Shown here: positions 35,001-46,711 of the stretch, piece after piece
Layout: each line of letters begins with the position of its first letter
Numbering within the stretch: position 1 is the first letter of the stretch
From: Melastoma dodecandrum
Lineage: Eukaryota; Streptophyta; Magnoliopsida; Myrtales; Melastomataceae
Reading direction: 5' to 3'
Length of the DNA: 64,000 nt
Assembly: GCA_029817715.1 (NCBI GenBank)
Contig: JARUPY010000288.1
Span: forward strand, 620,001-684,000
Translations under genes and position numbers: made by a program
Notes under the pieces: model-generated
Seen by the model: the letters and a program-made list of their open reading frames with translations, nothing else
What the model was told of the DNA's origin: nothing
The model's database searches: none

Positions 35001-37866
35001 CAAACTGCCTGGTCCAGCGAAATTAGGAGAGGGGAAACCTGAAAACCAGAACCATGCAATAATATTTACCCGAGGGGAAGCTCTCCAAACCATTGACATG
35101 AACCAGGTGAACAAGAGGAGGATTCAACTGCTTTTCTGCGCATTCCCCGTCACAATCCAGGATTTCTGCTTTCCCTAAACTTCATTCTTTCTTTTTAATT
35201 AAAAAAAAAAATCAACAGGATAATTACTTGGAAGAAGCTTTCAAGATGCGCAATCTGTTGGAAGAATTCAACGGGGATCATGGGGTTCGCCCTCCCACGA
35301 TTTTGGGTGTTCGCGAACACATTTTCACGGGAAGGTCATATAATGCGCACCCAGAGTTCAAACTGTACTTCATTAACATGTTATCTGCTTACTGACCAAA
35401 GTTATGCCACCATGTCACTGCAGTGTGTCATCTTTGGCTTGGTTCATGTCAAACCAGGAGACAAGCTTCGTTACCATTGGTCAAAGAGTCCTTGCAAGGC
35501 CCCTGAAGTATGCGAAATAATTGATTTTGCCTATTTAGGCCTTCATGACCCTCCGTGTCTCGCTCTTCTCATCGATTTCCTTCGTTGCTTCATAGGGTTC
35601 GATTTCACTACGGACATCCGGACGTGTTTGATCGTATTTTCCACCTGACACGCGGTGGCATTAGCAAGGCATCTCGTGGTATCAATCTCAGTGAGGATAT
35701 TTTTGCAGGTAATATATTCGAAGAAAATCTGAACTGGTCAAGAGTAAGAGAGTCTTCATTGTTTGGTTATGCATACAAATTGCTTGATGATCACACTGCA
35801 GGTTTCAACTCGACGCTAAGACGCGGCAACATCACACACCACGAATACATTCAAGTTGGCAAGGGTCGTGACGTCGGACTTAATCAAATCTCGCTCTTTG
35901 AAGCCAAAGTTGCCTGCGGAAATGGGGAACAAATATTGAGCAGGGATATTTACCGGTTAGGACACCGGTTTGACTTTTTCCGCATGCTCTCCTTTTACTT
36001 CACCACCGTGGGATTCTACATCAGCGCAATGGTACGTCTTCTACTTTATTACCATCCCCCTTCAATTGTCTTATGCTTTAGAGGAGAAAAGCCTCCGATC
36101 AGCGAACCCATGTATACATCATCATGCAGCAGAATCTTATACAACTTGTTTCATTTGATCTATGTTTCAAGAACCCTGCCCTCATTTCTCTCGTTTCTCG
36201 GATATCATGCAGATAACCATCATCATAACCTATGCTTTCTTGTATGGGAAGCTGTACCTCTCATTGAGTGGATTGGAGGAGACAATTGTGAAAGTTGCTC
36301 GTTCTCGAGGAAATGATCCTCTGAAGGCAGCTTTGGCCTCACAATCTTTAGTCCAACTCGGGTTGCTAATGACACTGCCCATGTTGATGGAGATTGGACT
36401 AGAAAGAGGTTTTAGGACAGCATTAGGAGACATCGTGATCATGCAACTCCAGCTGGCATCGGTCTTCTTCACCTTTGCACTGGGTACAAAGGCTCACTAC
36501 TTTGGCCGCACGGTTTTGCACGGAGGAGCCAAATACAGAGCAACAGGACGTGGATTCGTTGTCAAGCATGAGAAGTTCGCTGAGAACTATCGGATGTATT
36601 CAAGGAGCCACTTCGTGAAAGGGCTCGAGATCATGATTCTGCTCATTGTCTACTACGTCTACGGCTCTGCCGTCACGAATTCCGTGGCCTACACACTTGT
36701 CACCCTCTCCATGTGGTTCCTGGTGTTCTCTTGGCTGTTTGGACCTTTCATCTTCAACCCTTCAGGTCTCGAGTGGCAGAAGGTCGTGGACGACTGGGAC
36801 GACTGGAACAAATGGATAAGCAGCCGTGGCGGGATTGGTATACCTGCAAACAAGAGCTGGGAGTCATGGTGGGATGAGGAGCAGGAGCATCTTCAGCATA
36901 CCGGGTTCAAGGGAAGATTTTTGGAAATCCTTCTTTCCTTGCGGTTCTTCTTATACCAATATGGGATAGTGTATCATCTTCACGTCGCGCAACAAAGCAA
37001 GAGCATTGTGGTAAGCACTCCGTATGATTTCACATTTCTTCACTGTTCTCAAGGCTCCTGCCCCCAAGTCTGTGGGACTTGCAGATCAACTCGGACGGGT
37101 TGGTTCTGCTTCTTGAACTTTCTCGACGGGCACTGATCCGAAGCTTGGCTCTGCCCTCTTATGTCCCAGGTTTATGGGTTGTCTTGGCTCGTGATTGTTG
37201 CCGTGGTGATCATCCTCAAGGTCAGCAAGAAATCTTCGTTACCAACTTTCTTTGGCTAATTACTCTGCTTTAGCTGCGCCCCCGGTCTGCTCTAACAAAT
37301 TTTCTTTCTTTCCTGAAATCTGGACGACAGGTCGTCTCCCTGGGCAGGAAGAGATTCAGTGCGGACTTCCAGTTGATGTTCAGGCTTCTGAAGCTCTTCC
37401 TCTTCATCGGTGCCCTGGTCATCCTGGGCATGCTGTTTGCATTCCTAAGTCTCACTGTAGGGGACATCTTCGCGAGCTTGCTCGGTTTCTTGCCGACCGG
37501 ATGGGCTTTGCTCCTGGTACCTCCCTCGGAAACCAAACTCGTCTCATCATCGTGACCGCCATCCCCCCTCCCTTCTTTTTTCTTCTTCTTTTACCTTTAT
37601 AACCTCTCGCCTTTTCCTTTCTCCGGTGGCGGCAGATAGCGCAAGCTTGCAGGCCTGTGGTGAAGGGACTTGGGATGTGGGGGTCGGTGAAGGCGCTGGC
37701 AAGGGGCTACGAGTACCTGATGGGGCTAGTGATATTCGTCCCAGTGGCGGCGCTCGCATGGTTCCCCTTCGTGTCGGAGTTCCAGACAAGACTGTTGTTC
37801 AACCAGGCATTCAGCAGGGGGCTGCAGATATCGCGTATTCTCGCCGGTGGCAAGAAGCACAAGTAA
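26098..37866 (+). CDS. CALS5: Callose synthase 5-type (glucan synthase-like 2)
   Basis: Plasma-membrane beta-1,3-glucan synthase of family GT48. In Arabidopsis, CALS5/GSL2 lays down the callose wall of microspores and pollen tubes. I could place 42 exons from [20 protein letters not shown] (26098-26281) to [12 protein letters not shown] and TAA (37636-37866). They sum to 1,918 residues in one frame, against 1,923 in Arabidopsis. Landmarks are [20 protein letters not shown] (Vta1-like domain), [20 protein letters not shown] (FKS1 domain), [34 protein letters not shown] (start of catalytic loop), [72 protein letters not shown] and about 16 membrane segments in two blocks. CALS5-like features over other isoforms are [21 protein letters not shown] and [13 protein letters not shown]. 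Exon 7 (27976-28080) ends NTGNSY, a few residues longer than expected. Intron 6 has a GC donor. Confidence 0.95.
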
Positions 37867-37875
37867 TGTTATCAT

Positions 37876-37909
<34 letters not shown>

Positions 37910-38554
37910 CCAGAATAGTAAAATGTAATGTTTATTATGTGCGAGCATTTTTCATAGTAAAATAAAAATTCATTGTCGGTAATATGTCTTAAAAACTCCT
38001 CCCGTATTTTATTAATATGAGAAATCATTCATATGAACATAAAAAAATTGTCGTCGTGTATAATTGAAATGTATAACATTGAGCCTTCGATACTTAAGTT
38101 AGTTCTCTAAGTTAAATGAGGTGGCTAAATAACTTTTTGTGGTCAAGATGTCATAAAAGATAAATATAGTATTCAAATAGATGGTACATGAGTTATTTTG
38201 AAATTCATTATTGATTTCTTTTTAAGATAAAATAGTACTTACTAACAGAGGTTTGTTCCAGAGTATAGATATAATACCAAGTTCTGAAATTTGTCACATA
38301 AAGCATCGCTGTTCATTGTCGATCAACATCTCACTCCGTCAATAATTTGATTCTAATTGTGATTTTAACAATATACGTATCGTCGTTATATTTTTATATC
38401 TCATTCGTACGAACACAAAAATCGTATTAAAAAATTCCGATCATAACATTTACGATTTTAAAATTTCAATATCGATTCTATTAACATAATTCTAGCAGGC
38501 GAGACGTTTCAAACAAAGACTTAATTATTTGTTTAAAAAGATCATCTTTTCTTC

Positions 38555-38589
<35 letters not shown>

Positions 38590-38847
38590 TCTATCCTACG
38601 ACAACTAGTTAAAGAATGTATGTGAGTAAGCTTATGACTCGTCATTGTTTTTTTCTTTTTTAAAAAAGGAAAAGAAAAGAGAGAGAGAAACTCCAACGCC
38701 GTCGGGAAGTCTCTTCTTTCAGGGATAACGCCACGTGTCGTTGCGCCCAATTTGGGAAGAACCTCTGCGCTGTCCCGTCTTTCGACACGACGTTAACAAT
38801 TTGACCCAAAACACACCCACCGCCTCTTTTGGTCCCACCCACTCACC
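37867..38847. other. Intergenic with microsatellites
   Basis: AT-rich. (AT)n occupies 37885-37910 just after the callose synthase stop codon, and (AT)n followed by (AG)n lies at 38555-38589. No gene seen. Confidence 0.6.
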
Positions 38848-38855
38848 CTATAAGA
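38731..38855 (+). promoter_or_regulatory. Putative promoter of the small gene at 38901
   Basis: A G-box CCACGTGTC at 38731-38739 and a TATA-like CCTATAAGAAG at 38848-38858, about 45-55 bp upstream of the ATG, are spaced as in a compact plant promoter. Inferred from motif and distance only. Confidence 0.5.
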
Positions 38856-38900
38856 AGATGCGTGGGGCTACTTACCACTATTCCTGAGAAACGGAGATTT

Positions 38901-39345
38901 ATGGCCGGCCGACAGCTCGCCCATGGATCGTCAGTCCACACCATAGAGGAAGAGCCCCTCACCCTCCGCATCAATCAGCTGCGCTCTGCCAGGGTTTAAA
39001 GTTCACCCTTCTTTCTCCCACCCCTCTAGCGAATCTACGCTTGTCGTTTGTTTCTGACGTTTGCTTTGTTCCTCGCGCAGGAAGCGGCTCGTTACGTGAT
39101 GAACACCATGAGCGTGGAGGACGCCCTGCGTATCTTCACCGAGGTGATTAAAACCCACGACTCTCGTACTTGACAGGTTCCTCCCGAGGTTGATGACGTC
39201 GATGTTTTGCTTGCAGGGGTTGAAGCCCGTGGTAGGCGCTCGGCGTAGGGACACGGCGAAGGAGATCGACTCGATCGATTCGGAGGAAGAGGTCGGCAGG
39301 AAGGATCTCGGCGGGGCGAGGGATATCGTATCGGCTCCCTTCTAA
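38901..39345 (+). CDS. Small protein of unknown function (94 residues, three exons)
   Basis: Not a family I can name. Exons 38901-38993, 39081-39143 and 39217-39345 join in phase 0 at clear GT-AG signals (AGG|gttt, gcgcag|GAA, GAG|gtga, ttgcag|GGG). The product starts MAGRQLAHGSSVHTIEEEPL, has an amphipathic middle (REAARYVMNTMSVEDALRIF) and ends with a charged tail containing IDSIDSEEEVG. There is no signal peptide or membrane segment. The Arg-rich AREAARYVM stretch and regular heptad-like spacing suggest a short helical adaptor, but that is guesswork. Upstream promoter motifs and phase-consistent introns support a real gene. The neighbours give no functional clue. Confidence 0.65.
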
Positions 39346-39700
39346 GAGAGAGCAAGCACAGAGGAGAAAGGATAGCGCGTTGATGATGATATTCTCGGAG
39401 AATTTTCTCATGGGGGTGGGAGATGGGACGACCAAAAGACAACCTTTTGCATACTTTATTTTATTACCAATTATGTTAATTACTTATAAAAAAGATACGA
39501 TTCCAAAATTCCTAATTATTGTTTGGGGTTGTTGGGTGCGTCTCCTTTTAATGAACACAAAAAGCACACCAAGGCCTAACACACCAGTCTGGCTGTCAGT
39601 CATCCATTTGATTCCGACCTAACTCTCTAACCCAAACCCAATCCAAAATTAATAAATATTATTTGATGACATAAAGCAAAGTTTGGGTTAGTGTTTCGCT

Positions 39701-40506
39701 TAGGGTGAGCAGGTTCCAGGTTTCCAGGTTCGGGACGTGGAACTTGGAATGTCCGGTTCTTAATTTTTAGAATCTAGAACCTACCCGATTAATCAAAGAC
39801 CCACCCAAGAACATACCTTACCGGTTCTAGTACAGGTTCCGATTCTATTTCGGTTCCGTTAGCGGCGTCGCCATCTGAGTTTCAATTCTGGTTCGGTCAA
39901 CGGCGTCGCCCTGTGAGCGGTTTGTGTTTCGATTCTCATTAAGACACTCAAACAGATGATCCAGAGCACCAACGCCTCAAATTACATCAAAATCAAAATC
40001 CAAACCCCACAAAATCACCCCATAACCGGCTATGTTCAGACAAAAAGAACTTTTACGAAAATATTCCCATCACCCACGGCTCAACCTAACCTAACCCAGA
40101 AAAAAGCGTAAATAGAAATTGACAAGGCAAGACGGGGAAGAAGGGAAAAAGTAGATTAGGAGCTGACTTACCGTAAGAAACCGTAACCCCTGGAATCGTT
40201 TGATGAAGACGTTGTTGTGAAGAGGGGGACAATTGTTTGTGGTAGGATAAAGTTTAAGTTAGGTTATTGGATTGGGTAAGATTTATGGTAGGTTATGGGG
40301 TTAGGTTAGGTAAAATTTAGGTTAGGTTCCAGGTTCTCCGGGTTGGTTCCGGGAGGAGAACTTGGAACCGTACTTGGTACCGCCGGTTTTGTAAAATTTA
40401 GAACCTAGAATCTACCCGATCTATTCGAGAACCTGTACTGACACCGACCCTATGGTACCGGTTCCGACAGGTTCCCGGTTTTACCCAGAACCTATGCTCA
40501 CCCCAA
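39701..40506. mobile_element. hAT-like MITE (806 bp) with 8-bp target duplication
   Basis: Ends TAGGGTGAGCA (39701) and its near-complement TGCTCACCCCAA (to 40506). Flanking 8-mers GTTTCGCT (39693-39700) and GTTTCGTT (40507-40514) differ at one base, as expected for an aged hAT target duplication. The sub-terminal parts are inverted arrays of GGTTCC/GGAACC and AGAACCTA words. The interior contains TTAGGTTAGG tracts and no coding frame. Confidence 0.8.
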
Positions 40507-41408
40507 GTTTCGTTACAAATCATGAAAAAGAAGAAAAGAAAAGTAAACCCAATTATAGAAATTTGTCATAATTCCCTTTCTTTCTTCTTCTTCGATTACC
40601 TCTCTTCATCAAACCAACCAGATTACCTTTTAAATACAAAAAAAAGCAGTTCATCCACATAATCAGGAGGATAATAAAAAGATTAAGAGCATTTCTCCAC
40701 GGCCCTTTAGCATAAGCTTGTTGGCCACTTGGTTTTTTTCCCTTTGGGATGTGAGAGACCGAGCTTTCTTTGAAACCACACAACAACAACAACAACCCGC
40801 ATTTAGCCATAACAGGGGCAAATTAGTGAGTTGAAATTTTCTACGTCTGTTTAAACGACCAAGGAAAGTTATTCGTAGGGCCATTGTCAGTGTGTGAATT
40901 CTGGTCTGGACCGGAAGGACCCGAATAAACCCTCGGACAAACGAGGTTGGTTGTCCGCAAGAGAGAATGACCCAAATTCTGGTCAGACAGGATACTCACC
41001 TTGATTGTCCGCAAGGTACGCCCCCTGAATATCTATACGAATACCGAAGAAACGGAATAAACTGTTCGAAGAAAGCAGAACAAATAAATTATCACCACAG
41101 TGAAAACCACAACTTGGAGAACTCCTCGACAACGCCTGTTGCAGCAACCGTTGGAGACAAGGATGACGGGAGGAAATGGTGCTTGGGTGGAGAAGTAAGA
41201 AAATAGCAACGACCAGAGCTGAACAAAGCTGGAAACACGACTAGAGCAGGGAGTTGTGGTTGCTTCATCGCAACCGTCAGGCGGGAACTTAGAATTCGCC
41301 ACAGGTGTGAGAGCTGACCAAAAATAGCAATGACGAGATCGTCGTGGGCGGCTTGGACAGTCTCACCGAGGGCGGTTGGGACGCAGATGCGCCGACTTTA
41401 ATTGTGGT
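40507..41408. other. Intergenic, no gene seen
   Basis: No credible frame. The segment 40880-41060 carries two copies of TTGTCCGCAAG about 60 bp apart, probably repeat debris. Confidence 0.4.
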
Positions 41409-42131
41409 GTGGAAGTTGTTCGCTTCGAAAGTGACCGCGAACAAGCCATATTCAAACACGTTGGAAATATCTGGCACTACGAGCAACTGGTGTTCGAATG
41501 TTCATTGTGTGGTCGCCGTATGAAATGAAAAAGAAACGAAGACAGCGGAGATACACCCTTAAGCGGAAACACTTACGGATGCCATTGACGAAGCCTTCAG
41601 GAGCAAGCAGGAACGCAGGAGCACATAATGCTTGAAGAATGGAATGCTTGAAGATAAAAAGACAATATATCCGTCTCTAGAGAGGTGTGTACAATGCATA
41701 AGAGTAACCATTTATACTAAGCTAGACCTATGTATCTACGGTAATGAAATATTGTACATATATTACGTGTCGTTGTTGCAGTCTTTGTGGAATTTCTTCT
41801 TTCCATTTGAGCAAACTTTGCAACAATCTCTTTCCAAGTCTTGAGACAATTTGGAATCTTCCCATAACAGCTACTAATCAATCGAATCGCCTATTAGCCT
41901 TCGCCGCAGAGTTTCCTCGCTCGCCGAGTTGACTGTCATTTGATCGTCTCGTTGACCCTTATCGCCTGGTAACCCTTTTGCTTGGTGACTGCTTCGCCCG
42001 CAAGCCTTCGCCTGGTGTGTTTCCACAGCTACATCCTCATTGGGCTTCTTGTACTTTGGGCCTACATTCTGGACCGTCGATCCATAAATAAAGCCGAGAT
42101 CTGTAGCTTAGAATTTCTGTTGTTAAACAAA
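41409..42131. repeat. LTR-like direct repeat, copy 1
   Basis: About 0.7 kb matching 42354-43051 in the same orientation at an offset of ~937 bp (for example ATTGTACATA at 41751 and 42688, and the GCAGAGTTTCCTCGCTCG block in both). Both copies include a TATA-like segment and end near TTTCTGTT..TAAAC. Diverged and without coding capacity. I infer solo or truncated retrotransposon LTRs, because size and arrangement fit but no primer-binding site or polypurine tract is evident. Confidence 0.6.
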
Positions 42132-42353
42132 AGTTGTTGTTTAAGTGGTGTTGGTCTGAAGGTAAGAGTCAATATTGTCGAGGCAAGAACATTAAAGTAT
42201 GGTATTGTCGAAGCCGGAATATTATACGGTCCTCGTTATTTTGATGTCCAGTACATGTATTGTCTGCATTGATGTATCATGGGTTGATCCGTCGTTGTTG
42301 GCTACAGAAATGGTAAAAGAATCAAAAGTAGACAAATTCATCCAAAACATTAT

Positions 42354-43051
42354 GTAGAAGTAAGTGTTCGCTCCGGAAGTGACCGCTGGACAAGCAGGAT
42401 CCAAATATGTCGAAAATCTCTGGTACTACGAGCAAATGGTATTCGAAGGTTCGTTAAATGTGTGTGTATAATCACCGTATGAATGAAGAAAGAGAGGAGA
42501 AGGCAACGAAACGACACCCTTAAGCAGAAGCACTTACGGATGCCTTCGGAAAGAACAAGATTGCCAGAATGCTGGAATGCTTGAAAATAAAAAGACTATA
42601 TGTCCATCTGTAGAAAGGTATCTGTATACAATGCCTAAGAACGACTATTTATAATATGTTAAACCTACGTGAATACGGAAATAAAATATTGTACATATAT
42701 TACTTGTTCCTATTGTCAGTCTTCATGGAATATCTCCTTTCCATTTGAGCAGCTTTGCCTACAATCTCCTTCCCTGTCTCAAGATCATGACAGTCACTGA
42801 TCGATCGCATCGACCACTAGCCTTCATTGCAGAGTTTCCTCGCTCGTCCAATTAACTACCGCTTGATCACCTTGTTGACTTCATAGCCTAGTAGCCCCGT
42901 CGCTTGGTAACTGCTTCGCCGGCAAGCGTTCGCCCGATGTATTTCCACAACTACCTCTTTACTGGGCCTCATGTGCCTTAGGCCGATATTCTAGACCATT
43001 GATCCACAGATGAAGTCGAGATTTGTTGTCCAAAATTTCTGTTACTAAACG
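42354..43051. repeat. LTR-like direct repeat, copy 2
   Basis: Second copy of the direct repeat described at 41409. Only ~220 bp separates the two copies, so any internal coding region has been deleted. Confidence 0.6.
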
Positions 43052-44889
43052 GTAAGGTTACCAAGTTGTCGAGGACTTCAAGATGGAGAAACAAACTGAG
43101 GCCGCTGTGAAATTATTGTTGAGAACGAACGAAACGAGGGGCTCCACCGGCCGAGAACGTGACATGATGACGACTCTAACCATACGACATTAAAGGAACT
43201 ACATTTTTTGATAAATACAGTGATCGTTCTTCTATCTTGTACAAAATCATTCTCTCTCCAAAGTGCATCCCCTCAAGCTTGTGTGTCCCCTTTTAGAAGA
43301 AACTTGTTCCCTTTTGTAGCGTTGTGGGTACCCTTTTCTTTTTTTTGCAATGTAATATTTTTTTTTTCGATATCTTTTTTCATGATTTTATTGGATTTTA
43401 TATGATTCTTTTAATTTTGTATGCTAACAGCCTTTGCTATGCTATTAGGTCGTTTGTGGGTGTTTGATGTTATAGCCTCCAAATCACTCTTCCTTTCTGA
43501 TCTCTAATAATACTCCCTAGTCCCACATTCAGGGCATCTTGACTGGTTGTTGCATCTGTGTTTAGGGTGTAAAGGAGGTCCTTGGATGGTTCTCACTTGT
43601 CCCTCAGCGTGTTTTGGATAGTGCTAAGTCATTGGTCCTTGTTTGTGTCGCATTTTTGTTTGTTGTGGCCTAAGAAGGCATGACGTTTCGCTGCCCTTTC
43701 TAGAATTCTGCCTCGCGCCTCTATTACTTGTCTTTGTTCCAAAAGTTCCTCTGTAACTAGAGATGCCATTTGATTGAAGAGAACATGAAGTTCCATTATA
43801 TGCCTTTGTGCTCTTCTAATCCAGTTGACCTCGTGTTCAGGTTACCATGAGTCACTGTTGGTAGGGCTGCTGAGTAGGGAGCTATTTTCTTATGGGGTAG
43901 GGGAATACGCGCCCCATACATCACAGTGTATTAGTGCAAAAGGTGTTATCGTATGTATTTTGGTTAAATGGGAAAGTTAGACGCTTTTGTTTTGCTTCAT
44001 CATACAATGTGCATGCAATGTGTTGTAACATGGTAATGGATGCATTTATTGATTGTAAGAAAGAAGTCTTGTCTGGAGGTACATGTCACAATCTTAAATG
44101 CCATAAGTCGAAATTGTCAGTATATTGCTTGACCACTAATATTATGCATATAAGTATTTCTATATGGCAGGGTGTAGTATTCCTAACTTGAGAAGCAGAT
44201 CATGTGTCCGCTTCCTCATCTATCTTCTAAAGCACGTATAAACCATTTCTTCTAGCAGCAAATCCAATTGTCATTCAACTGTCTGAATGATGCGCCAATT
44301 GTGTGAGAAAAAACAACATTATATCTTCACAAGATGTTAATTTCCCAATGAAAAAGGTTAAACGAAAAGTATGGGACAAATAATGCATTTTCTAGGATCA
44401 GATCTGCATTGATTTTAACAGTCCCTACATGTGTGGCCAAAACTTTTTCATCATTTGGAAGTTGAATATGTAGAAGAGATATGAGTGTGTAATAGGAGGA
44501 AAACAACTTAGCTTTGAAACAACATGGTCAATTGCTCCGGTATCAAGAATGTAGGTTGTATGCCCTGCCCAAATGGTTTTAGAAGTATAAGATAAGCTAC
44601 TTGTGAAGTGTTTGGGGTCAGTTTGTTCGAGTGGTGTGTGTATGACATATCCCTAGTTCACCACAACCTTAGCTTGGCTAGAGTTATCCGCATTTAACAG
44701 AGCCATTCACTTTTGTACTTGCTACCCTGTAAGATTCTTCTGTCGTGATAGATGATGAACTTCCACTCTTTCTCCTGCTATTGCAATATTGACTTTTCTC
44801 CCAATGGTTACACCTCCCTGGTGTAGCATGGTTCTACCTCTTCATCTCTCACTTATTAGGTCAGGGGGGAAACCAAAAAGGAAATAGTA

Positions 44890-45539
44890 GAGTTTTGTAC
44901 GGGAATACAGTTAGTTTTAAATTTTTTTTACGAAATACGGTCTGAGTTTCATAAAATACGGTTTTACCGTCGAAGGGGCGCGCTACAAAGAGGGGCGCGT
45001 TACAAAGAAGGGCGGGTTAAACGCTAACACTTAGCAAAAAGGGAAGGCGTCAAAACTCGCCCCTTTAAGAAATGAATAAGGGGCGGGTAACCCGCCCCTC
45101 TAGCCGAGTTGGTAAAAGTATCGCGAAACTTGCGGGACGTCTTGGGTTCGAATCCTAATGGCATCACCATTATGACAAAAGTCTCTATCCAACTAAGCTA
45201 GACAGATTTTTTTGTCTAAACTTTCAAAAGGCGGGTTTTGAAAACCTGCCCCTTATTCATTTAGTTAAGGGGGCACGTTTTCAAAACCCGCCCCTTGTTC
45301 ATTTAGTTAAAGGGACGGGTTTTGAAAACGCGCCCCCCGTTAGACACCCCTCCTTCACCCGACGAATGAATATTTTTGCTAAGTGTTGAGGGGCGAATTT
45401 TCAAAACCCGCCCCTACCTATTTACATGAGGGGCGGGTTGTGCTTACGCGCTCTTTCGACGGTAAAATCGTATTTTATGAAACTCGGACCGTATTTCGTA
45501 AATTTTTTTTAAAGCAAACCGTACTTCCGTACAAAACTC
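44890..45539. mobile_element. 650-bp inverted-repeat DNA element with 10-bp target duplication (MULE/MITE-like)
   Basis: Perfect outer ends GAGTTTTGTACGG/CCGTACAAAACTC, with the inverted match continuing about 100 bp inward (ACGAAATACGGTC, TTTCATAAAATACG, TTTTACCGTCGAA). Flanked on both sides by GGAAATAGTA (44880-44889 and 45540-45549). A 9-10 bp duplication and TIRs of ~100 bp fit a non-autonomous Mutator-type element. The core is GC-rich with alternating GGGGCGGGTTTTGAAAAC blocks. No protein-coding capacity. Confidence 0.85.
45101..45155 (+). promoter_or_regulatory. tRNA-like RNA polymerase III A and B boxes inside the DNA element
   Basis: TAGCCGAGTTGG (45101-45112) fits the A-box consensus TRGCNNARYNGG, and GGTTCGAATCC (45145-45155) fits the B box. 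The T-stem can pair (TTGGG/CCTAA), but the would-be acceptor arms (GCCCCTC and TGGCATC) do not. It is therefore a tRNA-derived or SINE-like head and not a working tRNA gene. Confidence 0.6.
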
Positions 45540-46417
45540 GGAAATAGTACATGCCCTTGAGGTGTTCTTCTTACATTTCTCATAGAACAAAGCTTCTTAC
45601 TTTCTGCAGAAGACAACAATTTGCCGGTGTCTTCTCCTACCATCTTATAGTCCGCATTCAACATAACCATTGTCATAGGGCTGTGAAACAATGTCTGACC
45701 CTCAATTCTCACATTTTGTTGCATTTCCTCCATTTGAACAATACTGTATGCTTCTCTCGACGTGGAAAAAGGCCTTAACAGTAGAATTTGCGTTCATAAG
45801 GCACTATACTCTGAATTCAACCATTTAGAAACTTGAACACCATGTCTTTTTGTTATTGTTCGAGTAAAGTTTTTCCCAACCATATTTTAAAACATTTCCG
45901 ACAATCTCAACGTTCAAACTCTCTCAGAACTTCTAGCATTTCAATATATAATGCAAAAAAAGACCCAGTACCCTTCACCAAACCATGGTATTGCAACTGT
46001 AATTAACGTACTCTTGCATCATCCGACTATCCATACCGCTCCTGAAGCTCAACCCAAATATCCTTTGTTGTGTTATGATAGAAGATGGTTGAAGCTATAG
46101 GTACGGATACAAACTTTTGCAACCAAAACTTTACAAGGTTGTCACAATGCTTCCATGTTGGATACAAACTACTACTGCTCACCGGCTTTGCAAGGGAGCC
46201 ATCCACAAATCCCAACTTATTCTTAATTGAGAGTGCTAGCTCAAAGGTTCAACACCAGGACACAGTTTCTTTTTGCAAGTTCAGGATAGACACGATTATT
46301 GCTGCCTGTGAGTCGGTTGCTCTCACAAAGTAAGGTGATTGCAGGCTGAAAAGACCTTCAACAGCCGTAAGTCTTCCTTGTTACGTCTCTGTCATCCTTT
46401 TTCATGCTCTGATACCA

Positions 46418-46711
46418 TGAAGGCCTGAGGAAAACGACAATCGGAGATGGCCAGCCAGATTTTCCCCACGCAACGGAATTAGTTTTATCATTTCTGCACA
46501 AAAAAAAAAAGAATCCCACGTTCTCTTTCTGTACCCTTTGCCTCTATAACAAACGACACTAACAAATCCGACTGCTTGTAATTACATTGTTGCCCTTTAT
46601 TAAACATTATGGGCTTTTCTATCTTTTAAAATAAGAGGCTCAAGGCCTTCATATTCCTCTCCATTGTATTAACCCAGCCCTGCACCTACTCAACCACATC
46701 AGCTAGCAACA
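46418..46711 (-). repeat. 5' LTR of the Copia relic
   Basis: On the plus strand it begins TGAAGGCC and ends AGCTAGCAACA (TG...CA). Its inner edge abuts the primer-binding site exactly. The outer edge is a best guess from the CA dinucleotide, and the partner LTR was not found in the window. Confidence 0.6.

Larger units (their letters stand above)
43906..46711 (-). mobile_element. Copia-type LTR retrotransposon relic
   Basis: Minus-strand fragments in the correct order. The LTR at 46418-46711 is followed by TGGTATCAGAGC (46417-46406), the initiator-Met-tRNA primer-binding site typical of plant Copia elements. Gag-like GFVDGSLAKPVSSSS..FYHNTTKDIWVELQERYG lies at 46212-46027. A protease active-site segment ILDTGAIDH has its DTG at 44544-44536, with HVVSKLSCFPPITHSYLFY following in frame and LPNDEKVLATHVGTV in another. 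Integrase-start-like HCDVWGAY is near 43928-43906. Stops and frame changes are frequent, and reverse transcriptase and the second LTR are missing. A 650-bp DNA element has inserted between gag and protease. Confidence 0.8.

Noticed and set aside
45101..45175. Functional tRNA gene
   Set aside because: A and B boxes fit but the acceptor arms cannot pair and the anticodon arm is poor.
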